50,736 nt of DNA from Oscillospiraceae bacterium (GCA_022793675.1 JAAWDH010000009.1:1-50736), one strand, 5' to 3'. Counted from the stretch's first letter, positions 33,915 to 42,211 are shown. Numbers and translations are program-made. The notes: generated by a model from the sequence alone, not told the origin.

Positions 33915-34937
33915 ATGGCGGCAGTTGTGACTTTTGGTGAGATTATGCTTAGGCTTGCGCCGGAAGGGATGGACCGTTTTGTCCAGGCGGATAGTTTTGG
34001 GGCGGTCTATGGCGGCGGTGAAGCCAATGTGGCGGTGTCGCTGGCCGGTTACGGCATGGACGCCCGCTATGTGACCAAAGTGCCTGCCCATGAGATCGGA
34101 CAGGCGGCCGTCAACGCGATGCGGCGATATGGGGTCGATACCGGTTACATGGTGCGCGGGGGCGATAGGCTGGGGATTTATTTTCTGGAGCGCGGCGCTT
34201 CCCAGCGCCCGGCCAAGGTTATTTATGACCGTAAAGGGTCGGCAATGGCTTTAGCCCAGCCCTCTGATTTTAATTGGGAGATGATTTTTGACGGGGCCAA
34301 CTGGTTTCATTTTTCCGGTATCACGCCGGCTATCGGCAAAAATCTGGCGCAGATTACAGAGAACGCCGCCGCGATGGCTCATCAGAAAGGGATGATGGTT
34401 TCCTGCGACCTTAATTACCGCAGTAAAATGTGGACGCTTGAAGAGGCCAAAGTAGTGATGGCTGGGCTGATGGGCAATGTCGACGTGCTGATCACCAACG
34501 AGATGCACGCCCAGCAGCTGCTGGAAGCGGATGTATCAGGTTATCCTACTGAAGACACGAATCTTGGCCAGGAAGGCTGCGCCGCCCTTGGCCGTTCGCT
34601 CAGCGAACGGTATGGCTTCAGGACAGTGGCTATCACCCAGCGCCGCAGCCTTTCTGCGGACGACAACCGTTTCAAGGCTGCTATCTATTCCAAAGGGGAG
34701 ATTGCCTTTTCGACCCAATATACCATGCATATGGTTGATCGGGTGGGCAGCGGCGACGCTTTCACTGCGGGCGTTATCTATGGTATGAAAGAGGGTCTTT
34801 CCCTACAGCAGACCGTGGATTTTGCCGCGGCGGCCTGTTGCCTTAAGCATACGATTAACGGGGACGTCAACCTGATGAGTACCGCCGAGGTATGGGAGTT
34901 GGCGTCTGGTTCTGGTTCCGGCAGCGTCCAGCGTTAA
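33915..34937 (+). CDS. kdgK: 2-keto-3-deoxygluconate kinase (PfkB family)
   Basis: 340 residues. PfkB features: 'YGGGEANVAVSLAGYGMDAR' for sugar binding and the C-terminal 'DRVGSGDAFTAGVIYGMKEG' with the catalytic Asp and anion hole. It phosphorylates KDG to KDPG, the substrate of the aldolase immediately upstream, so the pair completes pectin/uronate catabolism. GAAAGGATGAG precedes the ATG. Upstream uronate enzymes are not in the window. A GC-rich hairpin at 34975-35011 may end the transcript. Confidence 0.92.
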   Translation: MAAVVTFGEIMLRLAPEGMDRFVQADSFGAVYGGGEANVAVSLAGYGMDARYVTKVPAHEIGQAAVNAMRRYGVDTGYMVRGGDRLGIYFLERGASQRPAKVIYDRKGSAMALAQPSDFNWEMIFDGANWFHFSGITPAIGKNLAQITENAAAMAHQKGMMVSCDLNYRSKMWTLEEAKVVMAGLMGNVDVLITNEMHAQQLLEADVSGYPTEDTNLGQEGCAALGRSLSERYGFRTVAITQRRSLSADDNRFKAAIYSKGEIAFSTQYTMHMVDRVGSGDAFTAGVIYGMKEGLSLQQTVDFAAAACCLKHTINGDVNLMSTAEVWELASGSGSGSVQR

Positions 34938-34974
34938 TTCGAGGGGTGTCGATGGAGAAAAGCCCTCGCTTGTT

Positions 34975-35011
34975 CTTGTCGCCGGCTTGGCGTTTGTCGG
35001 CCGGTGACAAG
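34975..35011 (+). terminator. GC-rich hairpin after kdgK
   Basis: CTTGTCGCCGGC pairs with GCCGGTGACAAG (one wobble), but no T-run follows, so termination is uncertain. Confidence 0.4.
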
Positions 35012-35074
35012 GGACAGGCAATTTAGGCTTTTTTCAGCATTTTAGCTTTTTGGAAGGCTGGAATGAAACAGTTT

Positions 35075-35135
35075 ACTGGCTTTTTCAAAAAAATTTGAAA
35101 AAGGGGTTGACAAAGAAGGCAGGATGTGGTATTAT
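35075..35135 (+). promoter_or_regulatory. tRNA-fMet promoter with A/T-rich upstream element
   Basis: TTGACA, 17 bases, TATTAT, preceded by CAAAAAAATTTGAAAAAGGGG. The block is nearly identical to that of the five-tRNA operon. Confidence 0.8.
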
Positions 35136-35166
35136 AATAGAGCACTCAGGAAAAGGTGCTGAATAT

Positions 35167-35243
<77 letters not shown>

Positions 35244-35266
35244 ACGGCATATTGCCGTAAATAGTT

Positions 35267-35300
35267 CGCGCATCCACATTTGTGGGTGCGCGTTATTTTT
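35267..35300 (+). terminator. Terminator of tRNA-fMet
   Basis: CGCGCATCCA pairs with TGGGTGCGCG (one wobble), followed by TTATTTTTGTTT. Confidence 0.85.
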
Positions 35301-35389
35301 GTTTCCTGTTAAGACAGGCGGACTTGCCCTGCGTGCCATAACATAATATAGAAATTATATGGCTGCGTTAATGCAGGTATGCCAAGAAA

Positions 35390-35417
35390 AAGCCGTCTTG
35401 CTGTTGCAGGGCGGTTT
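35390..35417. terminator. Hairpin closely resembling the window-end terminator
   Basis: GCCGTCTTGC-TGTT-GCAGGGCGGT, a 12-bp stem with three wobbles; the 8-39 hairpin is GCCGCTCTGC-TTTC-GCAGGGCGGC. No adjacent gene ends here, so its role is unclear. Confidence 0.45.
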
Positions 35418-35477
35418 CTAACATAAGGCCATGGTGATGGCGTATAAAATGGAAGAAATAGGATATTAAGGAAAAAT

Positions 35478-35597
35478 ATGTATAAAAGAACTTTTATACC
35501 TGGAAAAAATATCTATTTCGCCATAATAGAAAGTATAAATTCTACAAATTTATATATAGCCAATCAGATAAAAGTATGCTATACTAGTTTTAGATGA
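35478..35597 (+). CDS. Doubtful 39-residue ORF in the promoter region of the choline-binding protein
   Basis: ATG six bases after AAGGA opens MYKRTFIPGKNIYFAIIESI and ends QIKVCYTSFR. The DNA is very AT-rich and holds two perfect dyads and the -10 of the next gene, so it may be a chance frame. Confidence 0.2.
   Translation: MYKRTFIPGKNIYFAIIESINSTNLYIANQIKVCYTSFR
35480..35554. promoter_or_regulatory. Two operator-like inverted repeats
   Basis: GTATAAAAG-AA-CTTTTATAC (35480-35499) and TATAAATT-CTACA-AATTTATA (35534-35554) are perfect dyads. They lie about 100 and 45 bases before an extended -10, as expected of activator or repressor sites. Between 35300 and 35480 I see only the hairpin at 35390. 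Confidence 0.45.
35577..35585 (+). promoter_or_regulatory. Extended -10 promoter of the choline-binding protein gene
   Basis: TGCTATACT without a recognisable -35. The leader that follows has a small ATTCTG/CAGAAT hairpin (35641-35658). Confidence 0.5.
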
Positions 35598-35683
35598 TGC
35601 ATCCGGAGTATTATCGGACGAATAAGTTATAAAAACAGGTATTCTGTTATTTCAGAATGCCATTCCTGTACGAGGTGGATGCG

Positions 35684-36688
35684 ATGTACAAAAAGTTTTG
35701 GTGCAGCTTCTTATTAACGCTGGCGCTTGCAGCAGCATTAAGCGCCTTGTCAGTCTATGCCCAGGAAAGCAAACTAAGCGAGGAACTGCTCTGCTTCCAT
35801 ACTAATACTGAAATAAGGGTGGAAATGGCAAGTAAATGTACCGAGGTGGAGAGGCGCTGGGAATATTGCAAAGGTTGTAATAATTTTTTGGAGGAGCTTC
35901 CTGGAGAAATTTTTGGCCCTCATCACTACGGCGATTGGGTCACTGTCGAAGAGGCCACCGTTCAGCAGGAAGGCCAGGAAAAGTCGGTCTGTCCTGACTG
36001 CGGCGACGAGCGCTCCCGCACAATTCAGCGTTTGCCAGAGCCAGAACCGCCTAAAGCGGAGCCGCCAAAACCAGAGCAGGCACCGGAAAGCTCCGGCGGC
36101 TGGTCGTCTCCTGTCAAAGCCACTGCCGGCTGGAAAGAAACCCGGCGCGGCAATCGTTACTATGCAAATGGTTGGAGATACCTGACTGGCTGGCAGGATA
36201 TTGAAGGTAGCCGTTATTATTTTGACAAGAATGGCTATTGTCAAATAGGCTGGTATCAAGAAGCGGAAAGCGGGGATTGGTATCATTTTGGCGAAGATGG
36301 TAAAATGTCCGTTGGATGGGTTACGGTAGAAGGCAGCCGTTACTATCTGGGGAAAACTGGAAAAAGGCAGTCCGATTGGGTGCAGGATGAAGGGGTTTGG
36401 TATTATCTCGACCTTTCAGGAAAAATGAAGACCGGATGGGTGCAGGACAGCGACAATGATTGGTATTATTTGGATGATATGGGCCAGATGCAGACCGGCT
36501 GGCTGTGGAAGGACGGTTGCTGGTACTATTTGTCTGGTTCAGGCAAAATGCGGACAGGCTGGCAATTGACAGACGGGGTTTGGTACTATTTGAAACCTTC
36601 CGGCGCAATGGCAACTGGCTGGACGCAGACGGAAGATGGGCTGCTTTTCTTTTCAGCAGATGGGAAAATGGCTGTGCAGAGTGCGTGA
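35684..36688 (+). CDS. Secreted choline-binding-type cell-wall repeat protein
   Basis: 334 residues, ATG after GAGGTGG. Signal peptide 'FLLTLALAAALSALSVYAQE' (about 8-28). Next comes a domain with paired cysteines (WEYCKGCNNF, VCPDCGDE) containing one copy of the surface repeat 'HHYGDWVTVEEATVQQEGQE'. A Pro/Glu linker (about 124-140) leads to roughly eight 20-residue CW_binding repeats of the pattern GW-x-YYL-x-G-x-M-x-TGW, each rich in Trp and Tyr. These bind choline or similar wall decorations and hold the protein at the surface. No catalytic domain is visible. It precedes two sensor systems and VanYZ-like genes. Confidence 0.88.
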   Translation: MYKKFWCSFLLTLALAAALSALSVYAQESKLSEELLCFHTNTEIRVEMASKCTEVERRWEYCKGCNNFLEELPGEIFGPHHYGDWVTVEEATVQQEGQEKSVCPDCGDERSRTIQRLPEPEPPKAEPPKPEQAPESSGGWSSPVKATAGWKETRRGNRYYANGWRYLTGWQDIEGSRYYFDKNGYCQIGWYQEAESGDWYHFGEDGKMSVGWVTVEGSRYYLGKTGKRQSDWVQDEGVWYYLDLSGKMKTGWVQDSDNDWYYLDDMGQMQTGWLWKDGCWYYLSGSGKMRTGWQLTDGVWYYLKPSGAMATGWTQTEDGLLFFSADGKMAVQSA

Positions 36689-36854
36689 CGGCTTATAGGG
36701 ATACATTTCTTGCCTCTGGCTTTGCCGGGGGCTTTGTTTTGTCAAGCTGGCCAGCGCTAGATAATTTTTTGTTGGATTTAAGTAAAAACTTTTTTCAGAA
36801 ATACGAAAGCCAAAGCGCCTGAGTGTCGTTCTATAGGAGGAACTAGGAGGGAAA

Positions 36855-37538
36855 ATGATGTATCGGATTTATCTTGTAGAGGATGATGAAACGATTACCG
36901 GCGCGCTGAAGCGGCAGCTAGAACGTTGGGATTATTTGGTGCGGGCCGCGGCAGATTTTGGGCGGGTTGCAGAAGAGTATCGGGTTTTTGATCCCCACTT
37001 GACGCTGATTGACATTTCTTTGCCTTTTTATAATGGTTACTATTGGTGCGGCGAAATCCGCAAGTTCAGCCAAGCTCCCATTGTTTTTATTTCTTCAGCC
37101 AGCGATGACATGAACCAAGTCATGGCTTTGAGCATGGGGGCGGACGATTTCATTGCTAAGCCATTCCATATGGAGGTGCTGACGGCAAAGGTGCAGGCGC
37201 TGCTGCGCCGAAGCTACGCTTTTGCCGGCGACCCCAATACATTAAGCTGCGGGGCGGTGACCTTAGACCTGAAAGCAGCGGCGCTGCGGTATGGGGGAGG
37301 GCAGTTGGAATTAAGCCGCAACGAACTGCGCATTTTGGAGCTGCTTTTTGAGCGGCAGGGCGAAGCGGTCAGCAGGGAAGAGCTGATGGGCAGGCTTTGG
37401 GAGACGGAAAATTTTATTGATGACAATACCCTGACGGTTAATGTGACAAGGCTGCGGCGCAAACTGGAAGGTATGGGATTAGACGGTTTTATCCGTACGA
37501 AAAAAGGGCTGGGCTATCAGATTGGGGGAGAGGCATGA
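36855..37538 (+). CDS. OmpR-family response regulator, BceR-like
   Basis: 227 residues. Receiver domain with the phospho-Asp in 'TLIDISLPFYNGYYWCGEIR', 'FISSASDD' and 'GADDFIAKPFHMEVL'; winged-helix C-terminal domain with 'LELSRNELRILELLFERQGE' and 'TVNVTRLRRKLEGMGLDGFI'. The sequence around the Asp is typical of BceR/GraR regulators of peptide-antibiotic responses. AGGAGG precedes the ATG; the second ATG one codon later is equally possible. It overlaps its kinase gene by ATGA. Confidence 0.92.
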   Translation: MMYRIYLVEDDETITGALKRQLERWDYLVRAAADFGRVAEEYRVFDPHLTLIDISLPFYNGYYWCGEIRKFSQAPIVFISSASDDMNQVMALSMGADDFIAKPFHMEVLTAKVQALLRRSYAFAGDPNTLSCGAVTLDLKAAALRYGGGQLELSRNELRILELLFERQGEAVSREELMGRLWETENFIDDNTLTVNVTRLRRKLEGMGLDGFIRTKKGLGYQIGGEA

Positions 37539-38536
37539 GGCGGAAGATTTTCTTTGGCTATCTGAAAAAGCGGCGGTTTCTGATTCTCTTGCAGGCAGCG
37601 GAGCTGGGACTTATATTTTTGGTTTACAGCCTTTATAATCTGCCGTGGGGGCTGGCTTTTTACACAGCTATTTTGATAGCGGCGATGTCGTTGGGAGGTG
37701 GGATCCTCGATCTGCGGGAATACGGCAAACGGGTGCGGCTGCTTGCGGCTGCTGAAAAGCAGGCGGTCCTTTATTTAGGGGAGTTGCCGCCGGCCAGGGA
37801 CTTATTGGAAGAGCAGTACCAGCATATTGTCAAAGTATTGGAAGACCGCTGCCTAAAAAGCGAGCGCCAGAAGGAACAGGCGCTTGAGGATGCAGGGGCT
37901 TATTATATGCTTTGGTCCCATCAGGTTAAGACGCCGCTGGCGGCGATGCGGCTGCTGCTGGAGGAAGAAAAGCCTGACCGCGCGCTGCTGTCGCAGGAGC
38001 TTTTCAAGACCGAACAATACGTTGAGATGGCGCTGCAATACCAGCGGCTGGAAAAGGGGTTTGACGACCTTGTGCTGCGGCGGTACCCGTTGGAAAAGCT
38101 CTGTAAGGAGGCGGTAAAGCGCACCGCCGCGCTGTTCATCCATAAAAAAGTCGGCATTCGGCTGGGGGAACTGTCGATGGAGGCGCTGACAGATGAAAAA
38201 TGGATTTGCTTTATTTTGGAACAGCTGCTGACCAATGCGGTCAAATACACCAAAGAGGGCGGGACGGTTACGCTGTCGCTGTCCGAAAAAGATCCGGAAA
38301 CCCTTGTCGTCGCCGATACAGGCATTGGCATCCTGCCGGAAGATCTGCCGCGGGTGTTTGAGTGGGGGTATACCGGCTATAATGGGCGGATGGACAAGCG
38401 CTCTACCGGCATCGGCCTTGCGCTCTGCCGTCAGGCGGCCAACCTGCTGGGGCATAAACTTGCGATTGAATCAGCGGTTGGGAAAGGGACAAAGGTTTTC
38501 CTGACACTTTCCCGCCCTAACTTGCCCATTTGCTGA
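37535..38536 (+). CDS. Intramembrane-sensing histidine kinase, BceS-like
   Basis: 333 residues. Two membrane helices near residues 14-33 and 38-60 with almost no outside loop, the mark of BceS-type kinases, which sense through a partner ABC transporter. The phospho-His is in 'MLWSHQVKTPLAAMRLLLEE'; ATP-binding motifs 'LEQLLTNAVKYTKEGG', 'VADTGIGILPEDLPRVFEWG' and 'STGIGLALCRQAANLLG' follow. Starts at the ATGA overlap with the regulator. The expected BceAB transporter is not in the window. Confidence 0.92.
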   Translation: MRRKIFFGYLKKRRFLILLQAAELGLIFLVYSLYNLPWGLAFYTAILIAAMSLGGGILDLREYGKRVRLLAAAEKQAVLYLGELPPARDLLEEQYQHIVKVLEDRCLKSERQKEQALEDAGAYYMLWSHQVKTPLAAMRLLLEEEKPDRALLSQELFKTEQYVEMALQYQRLEKGFDDLVLRRYPLEKLCKEAVKRTAALFIHKKVGIRLGELSMEALTDEKWICFILEQLLTNAVKYTKEGGTVTLSLSEKDPETLVVADTGIGILPEDLPRVFEWGYTGYNGRMDKRSTGIGLALCRQAANLLGHKLAIESAVGKGTKVFLTLSRPNLPIC

Positions 38537-38539
38537 ATT

Positions 38540-38583
38540 TTAAGAATATCCTAAGGAACAGGGCGGCTGTTTTGTGTTATACT
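38540..38583 (+). promoter_or_regulatory. VanRS-like operon promoter with two TTAAGG-type boxes
   Basis: TTAAGA (38540) and CTAAGG (38551) are spaced 11 bp, followed by the extended -10 TGTTATACT (TATACT at 38578-38583). The box spacing fits an OmpR-family dimer and matches the three boxes before the VanY-like gene. Confidence 0.5.
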
Positions 38584-38632
38584 GGATATGGACATACGGC
38601 GTTTTTTGAGAGGGGATTTGGGGGACGATAGG

Positions 38633-39328
38633 TTGGAGACAAGGATTTTGATTGTGGATGACGAGCCGGAAATTGGCGAGCTAGCCGCTCTTTATCTGCG
38701 TAACGAGGGTTTTATTGCCGAGACTTTCCTACAGGCCGGGCCAGCGTTAGCACGGATTAGGGAAGCGCCGCCTGATTTAGCCATCCTTGATATCATGCTG
38801 CCGGATATGAATGGGTTTGCCCTTTGCCGGCTGATCCGGGAGGAGTATGCCTTCCCAGTGGTAATGCTCACAGCAAAAAATGAGGAGAGCGACAAGATAA
38901 ACGGTTTGGCGTTGGGGGCGGACGATTATATAGTAAAGCCTTTCCGGCCGTTGGAGCTGGTGGCGCGCGTCAAGGCCCAGCTCCGCCGGTTTAGGGTCTA
39001 TAACAATGGCGGTACGCCAAGCAGCCGGGTGATTGCGCTGCGGGGGCTTTTGCTGGACGCCGACACCCATAGCTGCAGGCTTGACGAGCGGGAGCTGTCC
39101 TTAACCCCGCTGGAATTCTCAATTCTGTGGGAGCTTTGCGCCGCCAAAGGGCGGGTAGTCAGCGCCGAAGAGCTGTTTAGCCGGGTATGGGGCGAAAAAT
39201 ATTTCACCAGCGCCAACAATACGGTGATGGTGCATATTCGCCATCTGCGGGAGAAGATGGGCGAATCGGCCGAACACCCGCGCTATATTCGGACGGTTTG
39301 GGGGGTGGGGTACCGCATTGAACAATAA
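38633..39328 (+). CDS. OmpR-family response regulator, VanR-like
   Basis: 231 residues from a TTG start. The in-frame ATG at 38588 lies at the inferred transcription start and has no ribosome site, so it is rejected. The receiver has 'ILIVDDEPEIGELAALYLRN', phospho-Asp in 'LAILDIMLPDMNGFALCRLI' and 'GADDYIVKPFRPLELVARVK'; the DNA-binding domain has 'ELSLTPLEFSILWELCAAKG' and 'NTVMVHIRHLREKMGE'. Overlaps the kinase gene by 11 bases. Together with VanY/VanZ-like genes downstream it resembles glycopeptide-sensing sets, but no vanHAX ligase genes are here. Confidence 0.9.
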   Translation: METRILIVDDEPEIGELAALYLRNEGFIAETFLQAGPALARIREAPPDLAILDIMLPDMNGFALCRLIREEYAFPVVMLTAKNEESDKINGLALGADDYIVKPFRPLELVARVKAQLRRFRVYNNGGTPSSRVIALRGLLLDADTHSCRLDERELSLTPLEFSILWELCAAKGRVVSAEELFSRVWGEKYFTSANNTVMVHIRHLREKMGESAEHPRYIRTVWGVGYRIEQ

Positions 39329-40451
39329 TAGATATCCCAATAAACGCGATCTGAGGGCGCTGAAGTGGGCGGTTTTCCGGCGGATCTGCTGGGTGGTGCC
39401 GGTAGCGATAGTTGGCATCTGGTTTGTGAGGCAGCTGACAAGGGGGAAGTTTGCTAATAAGCTGGTGGCGCTGTTGTCCCGTCTCAGCGGCCGGGATTGG
39501 GATTTTGCTTATGACGTCTATACGGCGTTTATCCGCAACAACCTGCTTTGGATTATGGTCATAGCGGGTTTAGTTGCCGTAATTATCTTATTTTTACTCA
39601 GTACCCACAGTATTCTGCGTTATTTTAAAGCAATCAGCGAGGGGATTGCCGCCCTTTCAACGGACGGCGAGATACAGCTGCCGTTGGAGCTGGAATTTAT
39701 CGAGGCCCAGCTGCTGACGCTTCGCCAGTCGGTGAAAAAGAAGGAAGCCGACGCGAAACTCGCCGAGCAGCGGAAGAATGACTTGGTCGTTTATCTCGCC
39801 CATGACATCAAGACGCCGCTGACTTCAGTAATCGGCTATTTGAGCCTTTTGGAGGAAGCGCCTGACCTGCCCCAGCCCCAGCGGGCCAAATATTTGGGGA
39901 TTACGCTGAAAAAGGCCCAGCGGTTGGAACAGCTGGTGGACGAGTTTTTTGAGATTACCCGCTTCAATTTGCAGACAATTGTGTTGCATCTGGAAAAGGT
40001 CGATCTGACTTTCCTTTTGCAGCAAATGGCCGATGAGTTCACGCCGCTGTTGGCGGCGGAACAGAAAAGCGCCCAGGTGGACGTGCCGCCGATTGTATTG
40101 GAAGGCGATCCCGATAAGCTTGCCAGGGTCTTCCAAAATATCATGAAAAACGCCGTTGCCTATAGCAGGCCGGGCAGTGCAATCCAGCTGTCGGCAAGTC
40201 TTGCAGACGGCCAGGTACAAGTGGATATTGTCAACCAGGGCAGCCCAATCCCGCAAACGCAGCTTGATCGGATTTTTGAAAAATTCTACCGCCTAGACAG
40301 CGCCCGTTCCAGCCAGTCAGGCGGCGCGGGGCTGGGATTGGCTATCGCCAAGGAAATCACCGAAGCCCACGGCGGCAGTATCGCCGCCCAAAGCAACGGC
40401 GAGGAAATCCGTTTTACGGTGTGCCTACCGCTTTATCAGCAGGAGGGTTAA
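39318..40451 (+). CDS. Histidine kinase, VanS-like
   Basis: 377 residues, TTG start inside the end of the regulator gene. Two membrane helices (about 22-40 and 75-97) enclose a short outside loop of about 35 residues; a HAMP-like linker follows. Phospho-His in 'DLVVYLAHDIKTPLTSVIGY', N-box 'VFQNIMKNAVAYSRPG', G-boxes 'FEKFYRLDSARSSQSGGAGL' and 'GLAIAKEITEAHGG'. The H-box and 'LDSARSSQSGGAGLGLAIAK' are those of VanS-type kinases. Confidence 0.9.
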   Translation: MNNNRYPNKRDLRALKWAVFRRICWVVPVAIVGIWFVRQLTRGKFANKLVALLSRLSGRDWDFAYDVYTAFIRNNLLWIMVIAGLVAVIILFLLSTHSILRYFKAISEGIAALSTDGEIQLPLELEFIEAQLLTLRQSVKKKEADAKLAEQRKNDLVVYLAHDIKTPLTSVIGYLSLLEEAPDLPQPQRAKYLGITLKKAQRLEQLVDEFFEITRFNLQTIVLHLEKVDLTFLLQQMADEFTPLLAAEQKSAQVDVPPIVLEGDPDKLARVFQNIMKNAVAYSRPGSAIQLSASLADGQVQVDIVNQGSPIPQTQLDRIFEKFYRLDSARSSQSGGAGLGLAIAKEITEAHGGSIAAQSNGEEIRFTVCLPLYQQEG

Positions 40452-40512
40452 GGGAATCTTAAGGCAGCGTTAAGGCGGGGAAAAACTCTCCAGGACAGAT
40501 TTGTGCTATAAT
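40448..40512 (+). promoter_or_regulatory. VanYZ-like operon promoter with three phased TTAAGG boxes
   Basis: TTAAGG occurs at 40448, 40459 and 40470, exactly 11 bp apart, upstream of the extended -10 TGCTATAAT (TATAAT at 40507). Same-face direct repeats with 5-bp gaps are the typical binding layout of OmpR/PhoB-family regulators. The first box overlaps the end of the vanS-like gene. Confidence 0.65.
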
Positions 40513-40546
40513 ATGTGCGATGGTTTGAATCAAAGGAGAGGATAAA

Positions 40547-41578
40547 ATGAAAGAATGGATTTCGATCGCGCCGCAGCAAAAAAGGCGGCGCAAGGGGTGC
40601 AGGCTGAATACAATAGGGCTGTTTTGGCTGCTGGTTTGGGCGGTGCTGGTGATCGGCGGTGCAGGGGCATGGCGGAGAATAGCGGCCCTTTGGGCGGGAA
40701 CCGGTAAACTGCCGACAACTTCCCTGCCGCCTGTTTCCAAAAGCGCCGATCCCCAGGATGCCCCGTTGATGCTGGCTGTTGGCGAAGTGGGAACGCCAAA
40801 GGTCTACAGCCCTTACCTGCTGCTCGTCCAGCTGGAAGACGGCGAGGTGCTGCTAGAAAGGGGAAGCGAAACCCCCATCTACCCCGCCTCGCTGACCAAG
40901 ATCATGACGGCGCTGGCAGCTATTGAGGCCTTGCCTGACTTAGAGCGGGAAATTACGCTGCCCGAATCCATTTTTTCTGACATCTGGGCAGCCAATGCTT
41001 CTACCGCTGGCTATCAGCCAGAGGAAACCGTCCGAGCCATCGATCTGCTTTACGGCGTGATGCTCCCGTCCGGCGCGGATGCTTCGTTGGGGCTGGCGGA
41101 ATGGATTGACGGCGGCGAAGCGGCTTTTGTCGAGCGGATGAACCGGCGGGCGGCAATGCTGGGGATGGATAACACACACTTTACCAATGTCTGCGGGCTA
41201 CAGGATGAAGCGCACCAAACGACCTTGAAAGACCTTTCGCTGCTGCTGATGGAGGCGCTGAAGAATCAGACCTTCTGCGAGCTGTTTACTGCATCCCGGC
41301 ACAGCACCCCCGGCACCAACCTGCATCCTGACGGCATTACAGTGCACAGTACGCTGTTCTCAAAGCTTCCCGACCCAGAAGTTCCTGGCGGACGGATTTT
41401 AGGCGGAAAGACTGGCTTTACTAACGAAGCGGGGCTTTGTCTGGCATCGCTTGCCGAGATAAACGGCAAAGGATACATCCTGCTGACAGCGGGCGCGCCA
41501 GGAGACAATAAAAGCGAGCCGCTGCATATCCTTGATGCCCAGGCGGTGTACGGATGGCTGGGGGAACTGGGCCGCTGA
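40547..41578 (+). CDS. D-alanyl-D-alanine carboxypeptidase (S11 family), VanY-like role
   Basis: 343 residues. An N-terminal membrane helix ('LFWLLVWAVLVIGGAGAWRR') puts the enzyme outside. S11 motifs: catalytic SxxK in 'PASLTKIMTALAAIEAL', the second motif in 'GVMLPSGADASLGLAEWI' (SGA instead of the classical SGN) and KTG in 'LGGKTGFTNEAGL'. It trims the terminal D-Ala of cell-wall pentapeptides, which lowers glycopeptide targets. AAAGGAGAGG precedes the ATG. Coupled to the VanZ-like gene ten bases downstream. Confidence 0.88.
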   Translation: MKEWISIAPQQKRRRKGCRLNTIGLFWLLVWAVLVIGGAGAWRRIAALWAGTGKLPTTSLPPVSKSADPQDAPLMLAVGEVGTPKVYSPYLLLVQLEDGEVLLERGSETPIYPASLTKIMTALAAIEALPDLEREITLPESIFSDIWAANASTAGYQPEETVRAIDLLYGVMLPSGADASLGLAEWIDGGEAAFVERMNRRAAMLGMDNTHFTNVCGLQDEAHQTTLKDLSLLLMEALKNQTFCELFTASRHSTPGTNLHPDGITVHSTLFSKLPDPEVPGGRILGGKTGFTNEAGLCLASLAEINGKGYILLTAGAPGDNKSEPLHILDAQAVYGWLGELGR

Positions 41579-41588
41579 AGGAGAATTT

Positions 41589-42206
41589 ATGGAAAACCTA
41601 ATTTTTACAGCAGCGGGCTTGTCAGCGGTAATGCTGCCGCTGCTTGCCTTCTTTATACTGGCAAAAAAGAGCGGGAAAGCAGTTCCAGCCCTATGGGGGG
41701 TGCTGCTGTTTGGGGCCTATGGGGCGGCAGTGTTCCGGCTGACCGGCGCAGGGACGGTTTATGACCTTTGCCGCTATGGCCTAGAAACAGATTTTACCCA
41801 TATCAACCTTATCCCCTTTTCCCAGATAAAAAGCCGGCTGGATCTCCAGGGCTGCCTGCTGAACATTGCCATGATGATACCGCTTGGGGCGATGTTGCCC
41901 CTTTTCTGGCCAAAAGGCGCAAAATTTTTGTCGGCTGCGGCAATCGGCGGAGGGTTTTCGCTGCTTATTGAGCTTAGCCAGCTGATGAACAGCCGCCGTA
42001 CCGATATCGACGATTTGATGTGCAACACGTTGGGGGCCTGCCTGGGGTTTATCCTTTGCCGGATTGTCTTTCCAAAAAAGCGCCTGCCGGGGCGGGTGTC
42101 GGAAGCCAATACCAGGCAGGCCGCGCTTTACCTATTGGGGATGTTTGCAGGGCGGTTCCTATTTTACGATGGCTTTGGGCTGGCAAAGCTGCTCTATCAT
42201 TTTTAA
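41589..42206 (+). CDS. VanZ-like membrane protein
   Basis: 205 residues with about five hydrophobic helices. VanZ hallmarks: 'INLIPFSQIKSRLDLQGCLL', 'NIAMMIPLGAMLPLFWPKGA', and 'IELSQLMNSRRTDIDDLMCN' followed by TLGACLGFIL. VanZ proteins give modest teicoplanin-type resistance by an unresolved membrane mechanism. GAAGGAG precedes the ATG. Second gene of the presumed VanR-controlled operon. Confidence 0.92.
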   Translation: MENLIFTAAGLSAVMLPLLAFFILAKKSGKAVPALWGVLLFGAYGAAVFRLTGAGTVYDLCRYGLETDFTHINLIPFSQIKSRLDLQGCLLNIAMMIPLGAMLPLFWPKGAKFLSAAAIGGGFSLLIELSQLMNSRRTDIDDLMCNTLGACLGFILCRIVFPKKRLPGRVSEANTRQAALYLLGMFAGRFLFYDGFGLAKLLYHF

Positions 42207-42211
42207 AGTAA

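Noticed and set aside
38588-38632. An upstream ATG start for the VanR-like regulator
   Set aside because: It falls at the predicted transcription start, lacks a ribosome site and adds residues not seen before the usual ILIVDDE start of receivers.
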